Shown here piece after piece: positions 26,107-38,250 of a stretch of DNA of 64,000 nucleotides. Under the pieces are notes generated by a model. That model ran no database searches, was not told the DNA's origin, and worked only from the letters and a program-made list of their open reading frames with translations. The DNA is from Cricetomys ansorgei (Eukaryota; Chordata; Mammalia; Rodentia; Nesomyidae). How positions within the stretch are numbered: position 1 is the first letter of the stretch; the number at the start of each line of letters is the position of its first letter. Where the stretch lies: assembly GCA_026225945.1 (NCBI GenBank), contig JAMJFZ010000181.1, positions 1-64,000 on the forward strand, read 5' to 3'. A program made the translations under genes and the position numbers.

Positions 26107-26312
26107 TCTTTATTATGCGCATGTGCGTGTGTTGGAGGGGGTGGTATGTCCATGTGAATGCAGGTACCCTCGGAGGCCACAGGTGTTAGATCTTCCACTG
26201 GAGTCACAGGAGGTTGCAGGCTGCCTGCTGCGGTTGCTAGGATCTGAACTGGGTTCTCCTAGAAGAGCAGAATCCTCTTCTTTTAGCCACTGAGCCACCT
26301 CTCCATCCCCAA
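26107..26312 (-). repeat. B3-family SINE, antisense
   Basis: A near-full-length copy: gcgcatgtgcgtgtgttgg, gtgaatgcaggtaccctcgg, aggccacaggtgttagatct, ggagtcacaggaggttgcag, ggatctgaactgggttctcc, tagaagagcagaatcctctt and gccactgagccacctctcc. Better preserved than the copies at 1.5-2.0 kb. Confidence 0.87.
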
Positions 26313-26429
26313 GCCTTCTAATTGCAACAGAATCGGAAGTTCCTGCTGTGTAAAATGATGGTAGAGTTAAGAGTACAGAGCAAGATATTCATTATGTGGT
26401 CCTTGAATAGTCTAGTTCAAGGATGACTC

Positions 26430-26612
26430 TTTAAACTCTTAGCTCTGAGGTATTTAGCAAGTTGTCCGTCTTTGCTGAGATTTCCTGATCTGAAACAAGG
26501 GGAAATAGAATGATAACAAATGTATCCGTTTTAAAGTATAAATGATAATCTATATAAACACTCAGAATTATAACTAGACATAATAAGTATGCAGGAAATT
26601 TCTAGATACTGT
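26430..26612 (-). repeat. MIR SINE, antisense
   Basis: The plus strand matches the MIR reverse complement: ggtatttagcaagttgtccg, tcctgatctgaaacaagggg, aaatagaatgataacaaat and a diverged gataatctatataaacactc part. Confidence 0.65.
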
Positions 26613-27894
26613 AAAAATACAAGTGCCCTAAGCAAGGGCTGGCATGGAACATAAAATACATTTGGTCACCTTTCTGTTTCCTTCTTTACCATATTTGTAT
26701 CTTTGCAGGCTAGTAACACGAACCTTGTATACACTGTACTTCATAAATAGTCTGCTGAATGGAGGGAGAACTTCAATCACCCCTTTAATGTTATTGGTAT
26801 TTTATACGTGTACATCAATATTATTTCCTGAAAGTGAAAAATAATTGCATGTAAGCTAGAGATAGGAAAGCCTTAGTCCCTGAGACTGTTTTACATTTCC
26901 CTTGGGCTACAGGGAGTTCAGTCATATTTGAGGCAGTGTGAATTCCATATGTACAAAACTTCATGCTCTTCAGTCAGGATGGTCCTCTGTCTAATTCTGA
27001 TAATTTCAAATTAGAATATCTTTCAAATGAAACCACAGGCCAAGGCTGTCTGAAAATGAATTCATAAGAGAGGCAAATATTGTCATATGCAGCAATAAAA
27101 AGATATGAATAGTGCAAAATGCTACAGCAGAAACTCTAGAGCCATAATGAATATAACGGACATTGTATTTCTCTTCTAGTTCTTAAATTTGGCCTTCCTC
27201 CTCTGAACCCCTTTCATTGTGATTCTAATTTTATTTAGCCATTGTTATGATCTGTTCAATCTCTGAGCAAAGTCATTCTCATTTCTAAAACTCTGGATTT
27301 CTCCCTTTGTTTATGATCAGACATTTGTTTTGTCTTAGCCTTTACTAAATTAAAACTATGTAGATGACGGTTGGTATCTTCTTTTGAGTATTGACAGGGT
27401 TAAGGTTTCTAAAAGTCAGCAATCACTATTTTGACCATGAACTATATTACATACCGCAGATGGGAAATATCCTTATCCCTCACACGTGGCTCCGTCTGGA
27501 GACATTGATGCTGTGGCTTGTACACCTGTGAAAGGGGAGGGTATGTTCTATCCACGGAAGCCAACAGAGGCATCTCCTGGTGTGAGGGCAAAGAGATCAG
27601 TTTTCTTGGCAGTAGGTGAAGAAGGAATGTCGATGTCTTAGCACAGTTGGTAGAATTTTTGCCTCCAGGGAGGCTGAGGGAGTGCCTTAGGCAGAGCCAT
27701 AAAAAGGATAGAAACAATTACTAGACCATCAGTAAGGTGGGATCACATAGTAGATCAGGAAAAAAAATCAAAATCTGATGATGGAGAATATTTGCAGATT
27801 GAAGTTTATGATTCATTTCTATATAGTAAGAGTGTGTTGAAAGCTTCTAATTATGTTAACATTTGTTTATTTTTCTATTTATTTTTAGCATGAA
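26613..27894. other. Unique non-coding sequence
   Basis: No gene or repeat recognised. Confidence 0.5.
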
Positions 27895-28186
27895 TGTGTC
27901 CATATGTGTATATGTACACCTGAATACAGATGAGTATGTAGGGCAGAGGTCAAAGTTAAGCATCTTGCTTGATTGCTCTTCATCTTATCTTTTGAGACAT
28001 GGTCTCACACTGAACCTGAGCTCACTATTTACTTTACAGTCCTACTGTATCTACCCTTTCTTCAATTCTGGAATTACAGGTGTGAGCTGCTGGGCCCAGC
28101 TTTTATGTACTTGCTCTGATCTGAGCTCAGTTCCTTATAATTGAATGGCAGGTACTTTATCAACTTAGCTATATCCCTGACCCCAA
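27895..28186 (-). repeat. B4 (ID-B1 chimeric) SINE, antisense
   Basis: The plus strand reads agggcagaggtcaaagttaa, ttttgagacatggtctcaca, ctgaacctgagctcacta, attctggaattacaggtgtg, agctgctgggcccagctttt (B1-like part), then ctgagctcagttccttataa and atcaacttagctatatccct (head). A 93-codon plus frame over it is a by-product. Confidence 0.75.
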
Positions 28187-28954
28187 AGTAAATGCTTTGA
28201 AACATTAAAACTATGTTTTGTTTTGTTTTTTTTTAACTTACCAGTTTGGCCCTGCATGTCACTTTGTTGCAGATACTCACAAATAGTTTTAAAAATAAGA
28301 ATACTGATGATTTCAACCTATGCAGCTTAATGTTAAATCAGGAATATATTTAATAACAAAATAACTCAACATGGGAAAGAAAATAATAATCTTAAAATCT
28401 GGAACTTTTCCATTGTTTGTGTAGCATAGTGTTCCAAACTGATGAAATTGCACAAGCAGTTCTGCATAGTTTTACGCTGATGTTTCTACTAGTTCCTCCT
28501 TCTGGGTAGGAAACCATTCTAGACTAATAATTAGAATCAGTGGATACTTATCTCATCCATGGTAAGAAGTCTGTATATGGCATAGCTGAGACCTGTATTC
28601 AGGGTTGTATAAGGTGGAAGTCAGATGTCAATCACTCTACATTCTTATCTCAGGCTCAAAATTCTCTTCCAAAGGTACTCAGACTGATAGGTGAATATAA
28701 TTGTTTGTGGTCACTGGGATGAGGCCCCTTTTTCTTGCTCACTGTCAGCTTCAAGTCAGCATGATTTGGAAGTTACTTAGCTTCTTGTCTCACAGTAGAG
28801 CTCCTCATGGTAGGAATTGTTAGGTGGCAGCACACTTCTTCTGCTCCCTGGGGGGGAAAATTACTATGATTTCCAAACAAAGATGTTTATATTTATGTAT
28901 GTGTAAAGATATGCACATATATTTATAAATATATGATCATACTTTCCACCATTG
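28187..28954. other. Unique non-coding sequence
   Basis: Nothing recognised apart from a short TTTTG/T-rich run at 28215-28237. Confidence 0.5.
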
Positions 28955-29100
28955 ATATTCTCTGTCTCAACAAAAGCATTGGATTCTGTTTAATGACTAT
29001 CTAGTAGTCCATGATATGGTTAAACTATACTTGGTTTTACTCATTTTTGTTGGATATTTACCCCATTTCAAATTTTCTATATTACAAATAAAGCTTGAAT
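28955..29100 (-). repeat. Old L1 ORF2 3'-end fragment, antisense
   Basis: The plus strand resembles the reverse complement of the end of L1 ORF2: aatgactatctagtagtcca, tgatatggttaaactatac, cattttgttggatatttacc and ttacaaataaagcttgaat. Very diverged, so the call is tentative. Confidence 0.5.
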
Positions 29101-29160
29101 CCAGGTGTATATTTTACATATACATTATGCATGTCTATAGGACATGGACATAGAGACAGC

Positions 29161-29325
29161 TTTTTTTTTTGTCTTTGTTTTTCCAATCTTGAGACAGGGT
29201 TTTGTGTAGCCCACGCTGGTATCAAATATGCTATGTAGATGAGGAAGTCTTTAGACTCTCCATCCTCCTGCTTCAACTTCCCAAGTCCTGGGATTGTGTG
29301 TGCCACCATGATTGGGTTTCCAGAT
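29161..29325 (-). repeat. B1-like/proto-B1 SINE, antisense
   Basis: The plus strand reads from a T-rich tail into cttgagacagggttttgtgt, agcccacgctggtatcaaat, ctatgtagatgaggaagtct, catcctcctgcttcaacttc, ccaagtcctgggattgtgtg and gccaccatgattggg. It resembles the older B1F/proto-B1 type, not modern B1. Confidence 0.78.
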
Positions 29326-32300
29326 AGGTCTGATAGCATTTAAAAGTTAAATTTACTGAAGATAGGCAGTAGCCAACACTAGAGTATTGTAACCATTACG
29401 TTGAGGTTATTTAATACAGAAATGTCTATATTCATGTTGAGATAGATTTCAGTATAACCCATATAATATTTCTATAAAAAGTAATTAATATATGCAGTTA
29501 TCACTTTGAGACAGTGACACATCAGACACAAAACACAGTGCTAATTCAGTACAACTAGCACAATGTTTTGTTCTTGTGAGTGGAATAAAATTGTGTTTGT
29601 TAGTAGGTACTTGAGTCTCCCAGGCAGATGCAAGGGCACTCTAATACAATCAAGGGATTTTATTTTTCTTTTTTAAAAGATAGAAAAGAAACTTCTTGTT
29701 ACACTGTCCAAGTGGTTCTGTGTCTGATCCTTCATTTATAAAAATGGGCTTAGTTGCGTTATTGGAGATTTTAGGGTCAAAGATTAGGGAGTTCCACAAA
29801 GTAGACTTGGCCAGGCATCCCTGATATGCCGGTTAAAGAGACAAGTATCAGTAACAAGTAAAAAAAGATTTATTTTGAAATATGGCCCTAATGGGAAGAG
29901 GAACAAATGAAGTCCAGTGACCCCCAAATGTATCTTTGGGGCACTAACATGAGGTTTTGATTTGAATAGAGAGCAAGAGAGTGTGTAATCGAGCAGTACT
30001 GGTCACGATGTGGTCTTGTCCATAAGTAATGCATCATGACCTCAGTTGACTTTTGTGCTGCAAGCAGTACAATAATAAGTTGTCAGAACTGTGTGAACTC
30101 TCTTCCTGGAAGCAAGTTCCTCCTCTGGTTGGCCCTAAGGCTTTTAGATCTTTCCCTTTCCACAGCATGAGATTCCTGGGGAGATTTTAATTCACTGGGT
30201 TCACTGTTACAGGTATATATGATAATCAAAGGGAGGCTACAATTATCTCTCATTAAAATGTCTCTTGCCAAGATGGTTTCGGTTGTAATGCTTAACTGAA
30301 ATATGTTGTGTGCTCACCCGTGGCACAGGCTTCATCAGATATGATTGGCTTTCTCCCTGTCTTCTTTCTAGGAATGCAATGGCAGGTAGACTGATGCCTC
30401 CACATGACTTCAAGAGTCAGACACCCAGACCCTTTGATTGGAGGCCGTGGTGACTTGCATGCTAACAACTTCTGAGTGAATCTGTACTTGTCTATTGCTA
30501 CTGAATTACTCTTCAAAATTACCTAATTCAAAAGTGCATGGGGCAGTACAAAACAACTGCAACCTAATAAGGGAGAGACTGGGTCTTTGCTAGAAAGAGT
30601 TCTGTTGCTAGAAACATAGTTAGGATTAATCTGATCCCCAGTCATTTTAGCCAAGTACAGCAACATGAAAGGTATGCATCTCTTGATGCTTATTAGTGAT
30701 GGGGGACACAGGTCACATTTTTCCATTTAAAGGCACATATATTTGCAAATTATCTCTCTGAAAAATAAATTGGATAAAAAATGTTTTTATTACTTGGTCA
30801 TCACAGAGAAGAAAATGACCCTTGGTATGATTGAATTAAACTATTTTTGCTGTGTCTTAAAATTGCATTGGGTTGCTGGAATTCTTGTTGAAAGGTTAGA
30901 AGCATTTGGATAATTTAAAGTTCTGCAAAAGCATGTTTTCCAGCACTCTGCCTCTCTAGAATTTTAATTTGGTTTTGATTTGAATATATTGTTTAAATTG
31001 GTTATTGCCTTTTAACTATGAACACTCATTAGAAATGTCAAATATTATGCTCTTGGCAATGATATTGTCTTTTTTTTTTTAAAGTGAATTATTTCAATTG
31101 TATAATTGCCAGATAAAATGGACCTGTTCTTATTGACATGTACTCAGCGGCTGATTGATTGTCCACGAAGTGTTGATATTTGCTTTTCTTGTTTACCTCT
31201 TCAATCACCAGTGGACATTTTCTTCCCCCCCTTGGGGAGTTAGCAGTATGAAATAAGCATCCAGTAACAACTCAAAAAAAAAAAAAACCTCTTCACTTTA
31301 CCTCCTAATTTTTCATCCATTGCTCAGTTGTTGAAATCTAAATTTGTCAAGGTCCTGCATAATGATCCCAAGAACAGGTCATCTCTTCCTCTATTGTGGA
31401 TGCAAGGCTCTACTAAATGTAAAATCAATGGAGAGTGAACAGAACATGGGCTTTCTTTTAAGGAATTTACTGGACTAAAATTTTGAGTTTGTATTACCTT
31501 GGACAAATTATTTACACCTTCAAAGCATCTGTTATCACTACAAACAGATATTTAACATTTGTTATTTAGGGTTTCCATCTGTATGAAAAAAAGTATTTAT
31601 ATCATTTATCCATCATCTATTTCTATATCTATCTGTCATCTATCCATTTATTTATGGAATCTGACACCTTTTAAGTACTTTGCTCAAATGAGGGTCAAGG
31701 TACCAAAGACTTTGACCAGAGTCAATGAATTTTGAATATCTTGGAAGAGTATGACTTCCAGGAATTTTGATCCCATCAATACTGCTTAAGAATCACAAGA
31801 TAAAGCTTAGAGATAATAGCAGGAGGAGAGTGCATTACACTTTTTCTGAGCATCAACTGCATGTGTGGCCTAGGTGATCTTGTACCAGAAGACCCCCATC
31901 ACCCATGGACAACTGAGCAGAATATTTAAGTTGTTCTTGAATGCCATCCTTTAGTCTCATCTTAAGTTGAATAAAAGTACTATTGATCCAATGTTCTTTG
32001 CCAATATTTGCGCCTCCCAAAATAACTTATAAAGAGGACATTTTATTTAATGTAATTATTGATATGGATGCAAATAGATCTACCATCTTGGTAATTAAAT
32101 ACAATACTTGATCCCATTACCTTTTTGTTTTTTTTATTTTTTTTGTCTCTTTTTATTTTTCTGAAAACCGAATAGTTTTAGTATGTTACTTTGATACTTT
32201 GATTATTTTGGCATCATTTCTGTATTTGATCTCATTGTTTTATGTGGTTTTAGGTCCTGGGATGAGAGGCATCCGGTAGTTTCTCAGGCGTGCATGATAC

Positions 32301-32502
32301 TGGAGGTTCTATTTCTTAGTAAGAAGGGTAAACATTTGTTAACCTTCCTTTCCCAATGAGAGCAACTATAACTGCTTATGAATAAAGAAAGTTAAAGATT
32401 AGTCCATAATTAGGAGAAAGTACCAGGCTTTGAAATACCACAGAAAGAGCAAAGGTATTTTATCATCTCTTAGGATTCTCAATTTAAATGCAGTAGAAAT
32501 CT
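29326..32502. other. Mostly unique AT-rich sequence
   Basis: No gene. 29830-30260 could be a degenerate antisense LTR (a TTTATT at 29871 reads as AATAAA on the minus strand) but I found no termini or TSD. A weak MIR-like patch lies at 31430-31560. A degenerate (ATCT)n lies at 31590-31660. An A15 run lies at 31273-31287. Confidence 0.4.
31590..31660. repeat. Degenerate (ATCT)n/(ATCC)n simple repeat
   Basis: Loose tetranucleotide repetition of ATCT, ATCC and TTTA units. Confidence 0.7.
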
Positions 32503-32647
32503 TTTTTTCTTTTCAAGACAGTGTTTCTCTGTTGTAACTCTGGCTGTCCTGGAACTCACTCTGTAGACCAGGCTGGCCTCGAACTCACAGAGCTCCACCT
32601 GTATCTAACTCTCAGTGCTGGGACTTCAGGCCTGTGCCACCACCCAT
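32503..32647 (-). repeat. B1 SINE, antisense
   Basis: A near-complete, well preserved B1: caagacagtgtttctctgtt, actctggctgtcctggaact, cactctgtagaccaggctgg, cctcgaactcacagagctcc, gtgctgggacttcaggcctg and gccaccaccc. Confidence 0.95.
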
Positions 32648-33419
32648 TGCAATAGAAATCTTAAACCTTAGCAAAGCACTGTCATGCAGACAGAGGGAAA
32701 GCCTGGAGAATTCTTTTAGTTGTGGACTAGAAAACAAACAAAAGCTTAGATTTAAAAAAAAAACAATCGCCAAATTGCTCTTTCTCTGTATAGTCTCTCG
32801 TCCTCTGGACCTTCAGTGTCTACAGTGACCGTGGTGCTGCACTAAGTAAGATGACCCCTTTCCTAGTCCAGTTGGATATGTGAGTCCACAAGGGCCACAG
32901 CAGGCTATACTCTGCTGTGTTTTTACCTTTCCTTACTTATTCTTACCCCTACACGGTCTGGAATACAATTGCAGAAGTTTGACATTCTAAATAAGGATAG
33001 AGAGTCACATTCTAGGAAGCTTGACAGTACTGAATAAATAGCAAAAAAGGGAGATGTGTGTGCAGGTGAGTTCCTGGGCTCCTGCCTGCCCCAATTAGAA
33101 TGAGCCTGGTCCTTATTAGAACATCAAGTCTCTGACAAGAGAACTGAGGATGGCGGGTAGCCTGTAGGACAAACTCCAATGGTATGGCACACAGGGTTGT
33201 CATATTTAGCTAACAAAAAGTCAAGAAGTTTGAATTCAAGACAAGAAGTGAATTTTTAGTGCATGGATATGTTATGTAGTATTTGGCATCCCGTATTTTA
33301 TTGGGCATCTCTTACTGAAAAAGCATTTGTAATCGACCTGACTTTGGAACCACAGGCCACTGAGAAAGAGCTAGAACCTGTGTGCTGAAACAAATCAAGA
33401 ATACTTGTTAGGAAAATAA
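32648..33419. other. Unique non-coding sequence
   Basis: No recognised feature. Confidence 0.5.
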
Positions 33420-33900
33420 CAAGACAAAACGTTTTTTACAATGTTTAAGTAAATCATAGATTTGTATAAGACAATGTTAAAAATATGCAGATACAGGTTA
33501 AAGAGTTTTCTTGCAAAAGGTCACACAGTAAAGATGATCAAGAACTAATGGTGAAAAGATAGCTATTACTTTCAAAGAATTTAAAATAGCTATTATAAAA
33601 TGCTTGAAAAGGGAATTGCAAACATCTTGAAACAAAAGATAAGATAGAAAGTATCTTTAAGAAGAAGCAAGATATAAAAAAGAATCAAATGGAAATTTTA
33701 CACTGAAAAATATAAGAACTGAAATGTGTCTAAGGCGCCAGGAATAAAGGAAAGCAGCCAATTAGCAGATAGGAAAAAAGATCTTCTTTTGAATTCTCTG
33801 AAATCATTTGGCAATTAGAAACAAAAAAATTTAATACCGAAGGGATTTGCAATGTACATGATGCAAAAATAAATGTGTACATAGTATACGATAAGCATAA
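33420..33900 (+). repeat. L1/HAL1 ORF1-region fragment
   Basis: An A-rich plus strand typical of L1 sense ORF1. It has aagaatttaaaatagctatt, aaaatgcttgaaaagggaat, aagaatcaaatggaaatttt and acactgaaaaatataagaac, then tgaaatgtgtc and a degenerate remainder. No frame remains open. It may extend to about 34100 but similarity fades. Confidence 0.6.
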
Positions 33901-34479
33901 CGTAAAGAAGAAAGAATAATAGGAACTAGATGACACTAACATTTGTTGATATACTTACTATTATAGTAAAAAGGGCAAAATTGGATTCTACATAAATAAT
34001 GAAGAAGTAGATATGCATTCTATAATTGCTACAACAATGACTAAAAATGATACAAAGAATGCGGTCAAACTCACGGTAGACAAATTAGATAGGGGCTATT
34101 TAAAGTTGCTTTTGGATTATTGCCAATGAGGTATTTTAACAGTGTCACCTTAGTTAACATAGCTATTGTGAAGCTTATTATGTTAATACAGTTTGATATC
34201 ACAAGATTCATATGATACTATCATTTTAATATAGTGTTAATATTTTGGCTTTTAACCATCATTTGGCTTGTGCTAAATCTCAAGAAAGAAACAAATGAAA
34301 GTGCTTCCCAGACAAGGTTACAAAGTCAGGGAAGCATCATCAAAGCTTTAGGTAGGTTTGGCAAAGCCTTAGGTATTTTTAAAGGAAGATGCACAGGTGC
34401 TAAGTTGGAAGCAGTATAATGTAGCATGGGATGTGGGCAAGAGATAGATTGTGAAGAATTTGGTGGGATGTCCTTATTT

Positions 34480-34622
34480 AGTTCCTCTGATAACTTTATA
34501 AATCAACCATCTGAGACTTCCATGAGGCTATAATTGCCATGTTCACTCAGATTATAATCCCAACAGCAAAGCACCAGGCACATTGTGCATTTATATTAAA
34601 TCTTGACAAATGAATGAATGAA
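34480..34622 (-). repeat. MIR/MIR3- or L2-like ancient repeat, antisense
   Basis: Shows the typical block agcaccaggcacattgtgca, tttatattaaatcttgacaa and atgaatgaatgaaagg, equivalent to the cagtgcctggcacatagtag to aatgaatgaatga end of ancient mammalian repeats. Confidence 0.5.
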
Positions 34623-34991
34623 AGGAGTGCTTTGAACCAAGATACCTTTCCTAGTCTGTTCATACTCACCGCTCTCTGTGGATACACATATTTTCTTTTT
34701 CTCACACCCCCTTACGCTATGCATTCTTGACCAAGGACTGTGTGCCTCTGATGGTCTGTAGGACTTGGGCTGGGGGCCTCTTTATGGAACAAGGGTTCTT
34801 GGGAACAATGTATGCATCTGCCATATTTGTCCTGTTGAGATTTGATAACTGCTATGGAGGTAGCTTGATAATATTCTATGCTTTCATTTTCATACAAAGG
34901 GCAAAGGTCAAATGCTTTCCATCTTCATCTACACTTTCCCATCCTCATGTATGTGTAGGAAGCCCCTCCCCTTTGATTTCATTAGTGCCTT

Positions 34992-34992
34992 T

Positions 34993-35084
<92 letters not shown>

Positions 35085-35139
35085 TTTCTTCCTTCCTTCC
35101 TTCCTTCCTTCCTTCCTTCCTTCCTTCCTTCCTTCCTTC

Positions 35140-35217
<78 letters not shown>
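34992..35217. repeat. Compound (CTTT)n-(CCTT)n-(CTTT)n microsatellite
   Basis: About 225 bases of pure pyrimidine on the plus strand. CTTT units (to about 35085), then a CCTT core (about 35090-35139), then CTTT units to 35217. The long Phe/Leu/Ser and Lys/Glu/Arg open frames over it are translations of the repeat. No SINE adjoins it. Confidence 0.97.
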
Positions 35218-35218
<1 letters not shown>

Positions 35219-36954
35219 GTACAATGAAGCAGGTGATTTGGACAGAAAGACCAAGTAAGAGAGGGAGGAGTCTATGTAAAGAAGAGGCTGGAGAAGAATA
35301 ATTTTAAACAAAGTTTAGAATAAGGTTTTCATAGATTTTTCTCCAGCCTGATTGACTGTGTTGACTACCTACAAATATTCTAGAAAAAAAACTGTGACCA
35401 GGCTATAGGATTTATCAGGAATGCTAACTGTGCTTAACAGAAGACCTTGAACTCTAGTAGGGCCTACTTAACTATCAGGCTAGGATTAAAAGATCGATAT
35501 AGATTTGGAAAGATCTATTCACCTCAGGATATAAATTCCTTTATCTTTAGAATGTTTTGCATGGTTGCTACATTTTTAAAATCAACTTTATTATTTTATA
35601 TATTTTTTCTAAGCATAATTTTATTTTCTCAGGCGAGATCTTTATTCTCCATATGTATTTAGTCTCTTAGATTCTAAATAAATCCATGAACGGAAAACTG
35701 AGGTTTGAAGAACATTATTAGTCTGACTGTGGATCGATGTGGACTGCAGGCCAATTTAGAAGCTAAGTAGCTTCAGCAAGGAGAGTGCCACCCTGGTCAC
35801 TATTTAGCTGCTATCACCTGATACATGATGGTAAAAATAAAGAGGAGAGTTGAAAGTCAATTTCCTTTGAATTTCAGGGTTAAAAAGCAATTGAGAAAAT
35901 TTCACTACAAAAGGACCCCGGTCCTTTAAATGTGCCTTATGGCAATTTTAATATTTTATGGTTACATTTTAACTTTTATTTCATAAATTAAAGATTAACA
36001 GTCATGCCTAAACTGGAATAATTTTTTATCCACTTACAAAAACACATTGACTAACACTAATTAAATTTGCTTAATCAAGCTTAACAATGCTACATGCTGT
36101 TACTCATCAGAAAGTAAGGAGCACACACATTTCCTAAAGCACCGAAGCTAGAATACCAAAGGGGATTTTTCAGCTGGGGTATCCAAGGGTTCAGCCATCT
36201 GTTATTTACTCTAATTTTTAATAAAAAGTTATTATTCATCTTTATTGCTAATCATTTGCCTTGCAAGCAAAACACATTTGTGATTCTCGTTATCATTTTA
36301 ACCCGACTACAGGCAAAGAGACACAAAAGAAAATGGTTTGTTTCTAACTGTGCTACCTTAATATTTACAAATGTTTTGCTGTCAGCAGGAGGAGGATATA
36401 GGTGTGATGTAAGTAATACCTAATATTAAATTATATTCAGTAGCGGTTAATCACACTGAACCAATGACCTCAGCACAATAACTTACGCCTACAAAAACCA
36501 GGAAAATGTGATCACCCTTGAGACCCTGAAGGACAAGACAGTGGCTGTGTCATTCTCTATCACATCTTGCTTTTGTTCATAGCTAATCCCATTTTGACCA
36601 TTTTAACTCAGACCTTGCAGATAGACAATAAATTACACCTGATAGAGCAAGATGAAAACCTGTTGATGGAATTGACCGCAGGCTGCAATGAACACAGAAA
36701 AAAAAAAAAAGCCAGGGATTGAGAGAGGGTCATCTTCAGAATAGAGGTGAATGAAGTTCTGCTTCCAGAGAAATTGTACATTAAATATACTTAGTGGCAA
36801 ATTGCAGGGCAGTGTCTCCAAGGATAACCTCCAGTATCTTGAATTGAAGGCAAATAGCTACAGTGTGACGTTTTTAGATGGGACTCAGGAAGATTTGTGC
36901 TGCTGGGGAAGATGGATCTGATCATTAAAACCTAAGCAGTGAGTGGAACAGGTC
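35218..36954. other. Unique sequence, candidate conserved non-coding stretch
   Basis: No gene or transposon recognised in 1.7 kb. 35870-36500 is rich in TAAT/ATTA-type motifs and contains a short perfect inverted repeat at 35910-35927. Conservation itself cannot be judged from one sequence. Confidence 0.4.
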
Positions 36955-37175
36955 ACAATAATGCCTCATATTTACTAAGTATTAGTATATACCAGACTTT
37001 GCATAGGCAGCTGATGATAAGTCATCTTCTGTTCCAGTTGAGGCTCTTCAGTAGCCAGTTTCTAACATTTTTCCAATATGGGCCAGACTGAGAGGAGTTA
37101 AATCCTTTATTCAAGGTCATGTGAAATTGAGATGTATAGCTTTGCAGTCTGAAAGCTGGGTTCTTATTCACTTTG
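36955..37175 (+). repeat. MIR SINE
   Basis: A long sense MIR: aatgcctcatatttactaag, tattagtatataccagactt, tgcataggcagctgatgat, actgagaggagttaaatcct, ttattcaaggtcatgtgaaa and gtctgaaagctgggttctta. The order and spacing match MIR. Confidence 0.72.
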
Positions 37176-37691
37176 GTATTCAAGGGGGCTACCAAGGAAA
37201 GCAAGGTATCAGCCAACGTGTTCTGTGCTAATTGAAGAGAAACAGCAGCTTCTATGACATACATTTAATGATTATATTTCTGGAAAGTATGTAAGTTAAG
37301 ATATTAAGTAAATTAGCTAGTGATATTAATTTAATAACAAATATAATTGAGAGGCCATGGAACAGATGGAATACATGGAACTCTGAAAATTACCTGCTCT
37401 GTTGATCTGTTTGACAAAACTAGGGTGAGAGCAACTTCCCGGTTTTAGGCATAGCGACTTTTAAGAGCGGGGAAGGATTTTCCAAGCATTCATAGCAAGA
37501 AGTTAATTTCGCACAGTGAAAGTCCAGTAATGGTTGGGATGTATCGTTGAGGAAGAACTGGGTTTATTCCTCAAATCTGGTACAGCATTAGATAGTAGGC
37601 TCTCCCAAGAGACAAGCTAGGGAGAACCACATCAGAGCAGCCCCAATGTGGTAAAGGAGATCCACAGGGAAAAGCATGAGCCATTACTGGA

Positions 37692-37693
<2 letters not shown>
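37176..37693. other. Unique non-coding sequence
   Basis: No recognised feature. Confidence 0.5.

Positions 37694-37757
<64 letters not shown>
37694..37757. repeat. (T)64 homopolymer
   Basis: An uninterrupted run of 64 T. On the minus strand this would be a poly(A) tail 3' of the sequence at 37758-37930, which I cannot identify as a known SINE. Confidence 0.97.
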
Positions 37758-37758
<1 letters not shown>

Positions 37759-37938
37759 TAATAACCCCTTGGTCATTTCATAGATTGACCTATAAAGGTT
37801 GAAAGGTGTGTCTGAATATGGCTCACTCTCACCTGACTTAAAGATGTCTTTTGTCTTATTCTGTATAGCCATTACAGCTGAAAGGATAATATCTGTGTAA
37901 GTTACTACCATTTGAAAACTGTTTTAATGAATCGTATT

Positions 37939-37962
37939 TATGTGTGTGTGTGTGTGTGTGTG
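37939..37962. repeat. (TG)n microsatellite at B4 tail
   Basis: About 12 TG units at the tail side of the antisense B4 that follows. Confidence 0.9.
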
Positions 37963-38250
37963 CATGTGGGTGTGTATGGTGTGTGTCCCATAAAGTGAGT
38001 GTAAGTCAGTAGACAACCTTGTGTGTCTGCCCCTGCTTTCTACCTGGTTTGAGACAGGCCTCCCTTTTGTTCTTTGCTTCTGTGTCATTCTGTTTTCCCA
38101 TCTCATCTTGCCACACACATCTTGCTCGCATGTCTTGGGATTGCAGAGCTTTGCTATTACTCCTGACTTAACGTGCACTCTAAGGATTCGAACTCAGGTT
38201 CTTGCCTTTGCTCTGCAAGTGCTTTACACGCATTATGTCCCTAGCCCATG
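37963..38250 (-). repeat. B4 (ID-B1 chimeric) SINE, antisense
   Basis: Same layout as the copies at 25.8 and 27.9 kb: a TG tail, ctacctggtttgagacaggc, catgtcttgggattgcagag, then aaggattcgaactcaggttc, ctgcaagtgctttacacgca and a ccctagccc head. Strongly diverged. Confidence 0.68.

Noticed and set aside
29830..30260. Antisense LTR with TTTATT at 29871
   Set aside because: No terminal TG/CA pair with matching target-site duplication could be found.
34727..35311. 166-, 129- and 109-codon frames over 35 kb
   Set aside because: Dominated by CTTT/CCTT repeat translation.
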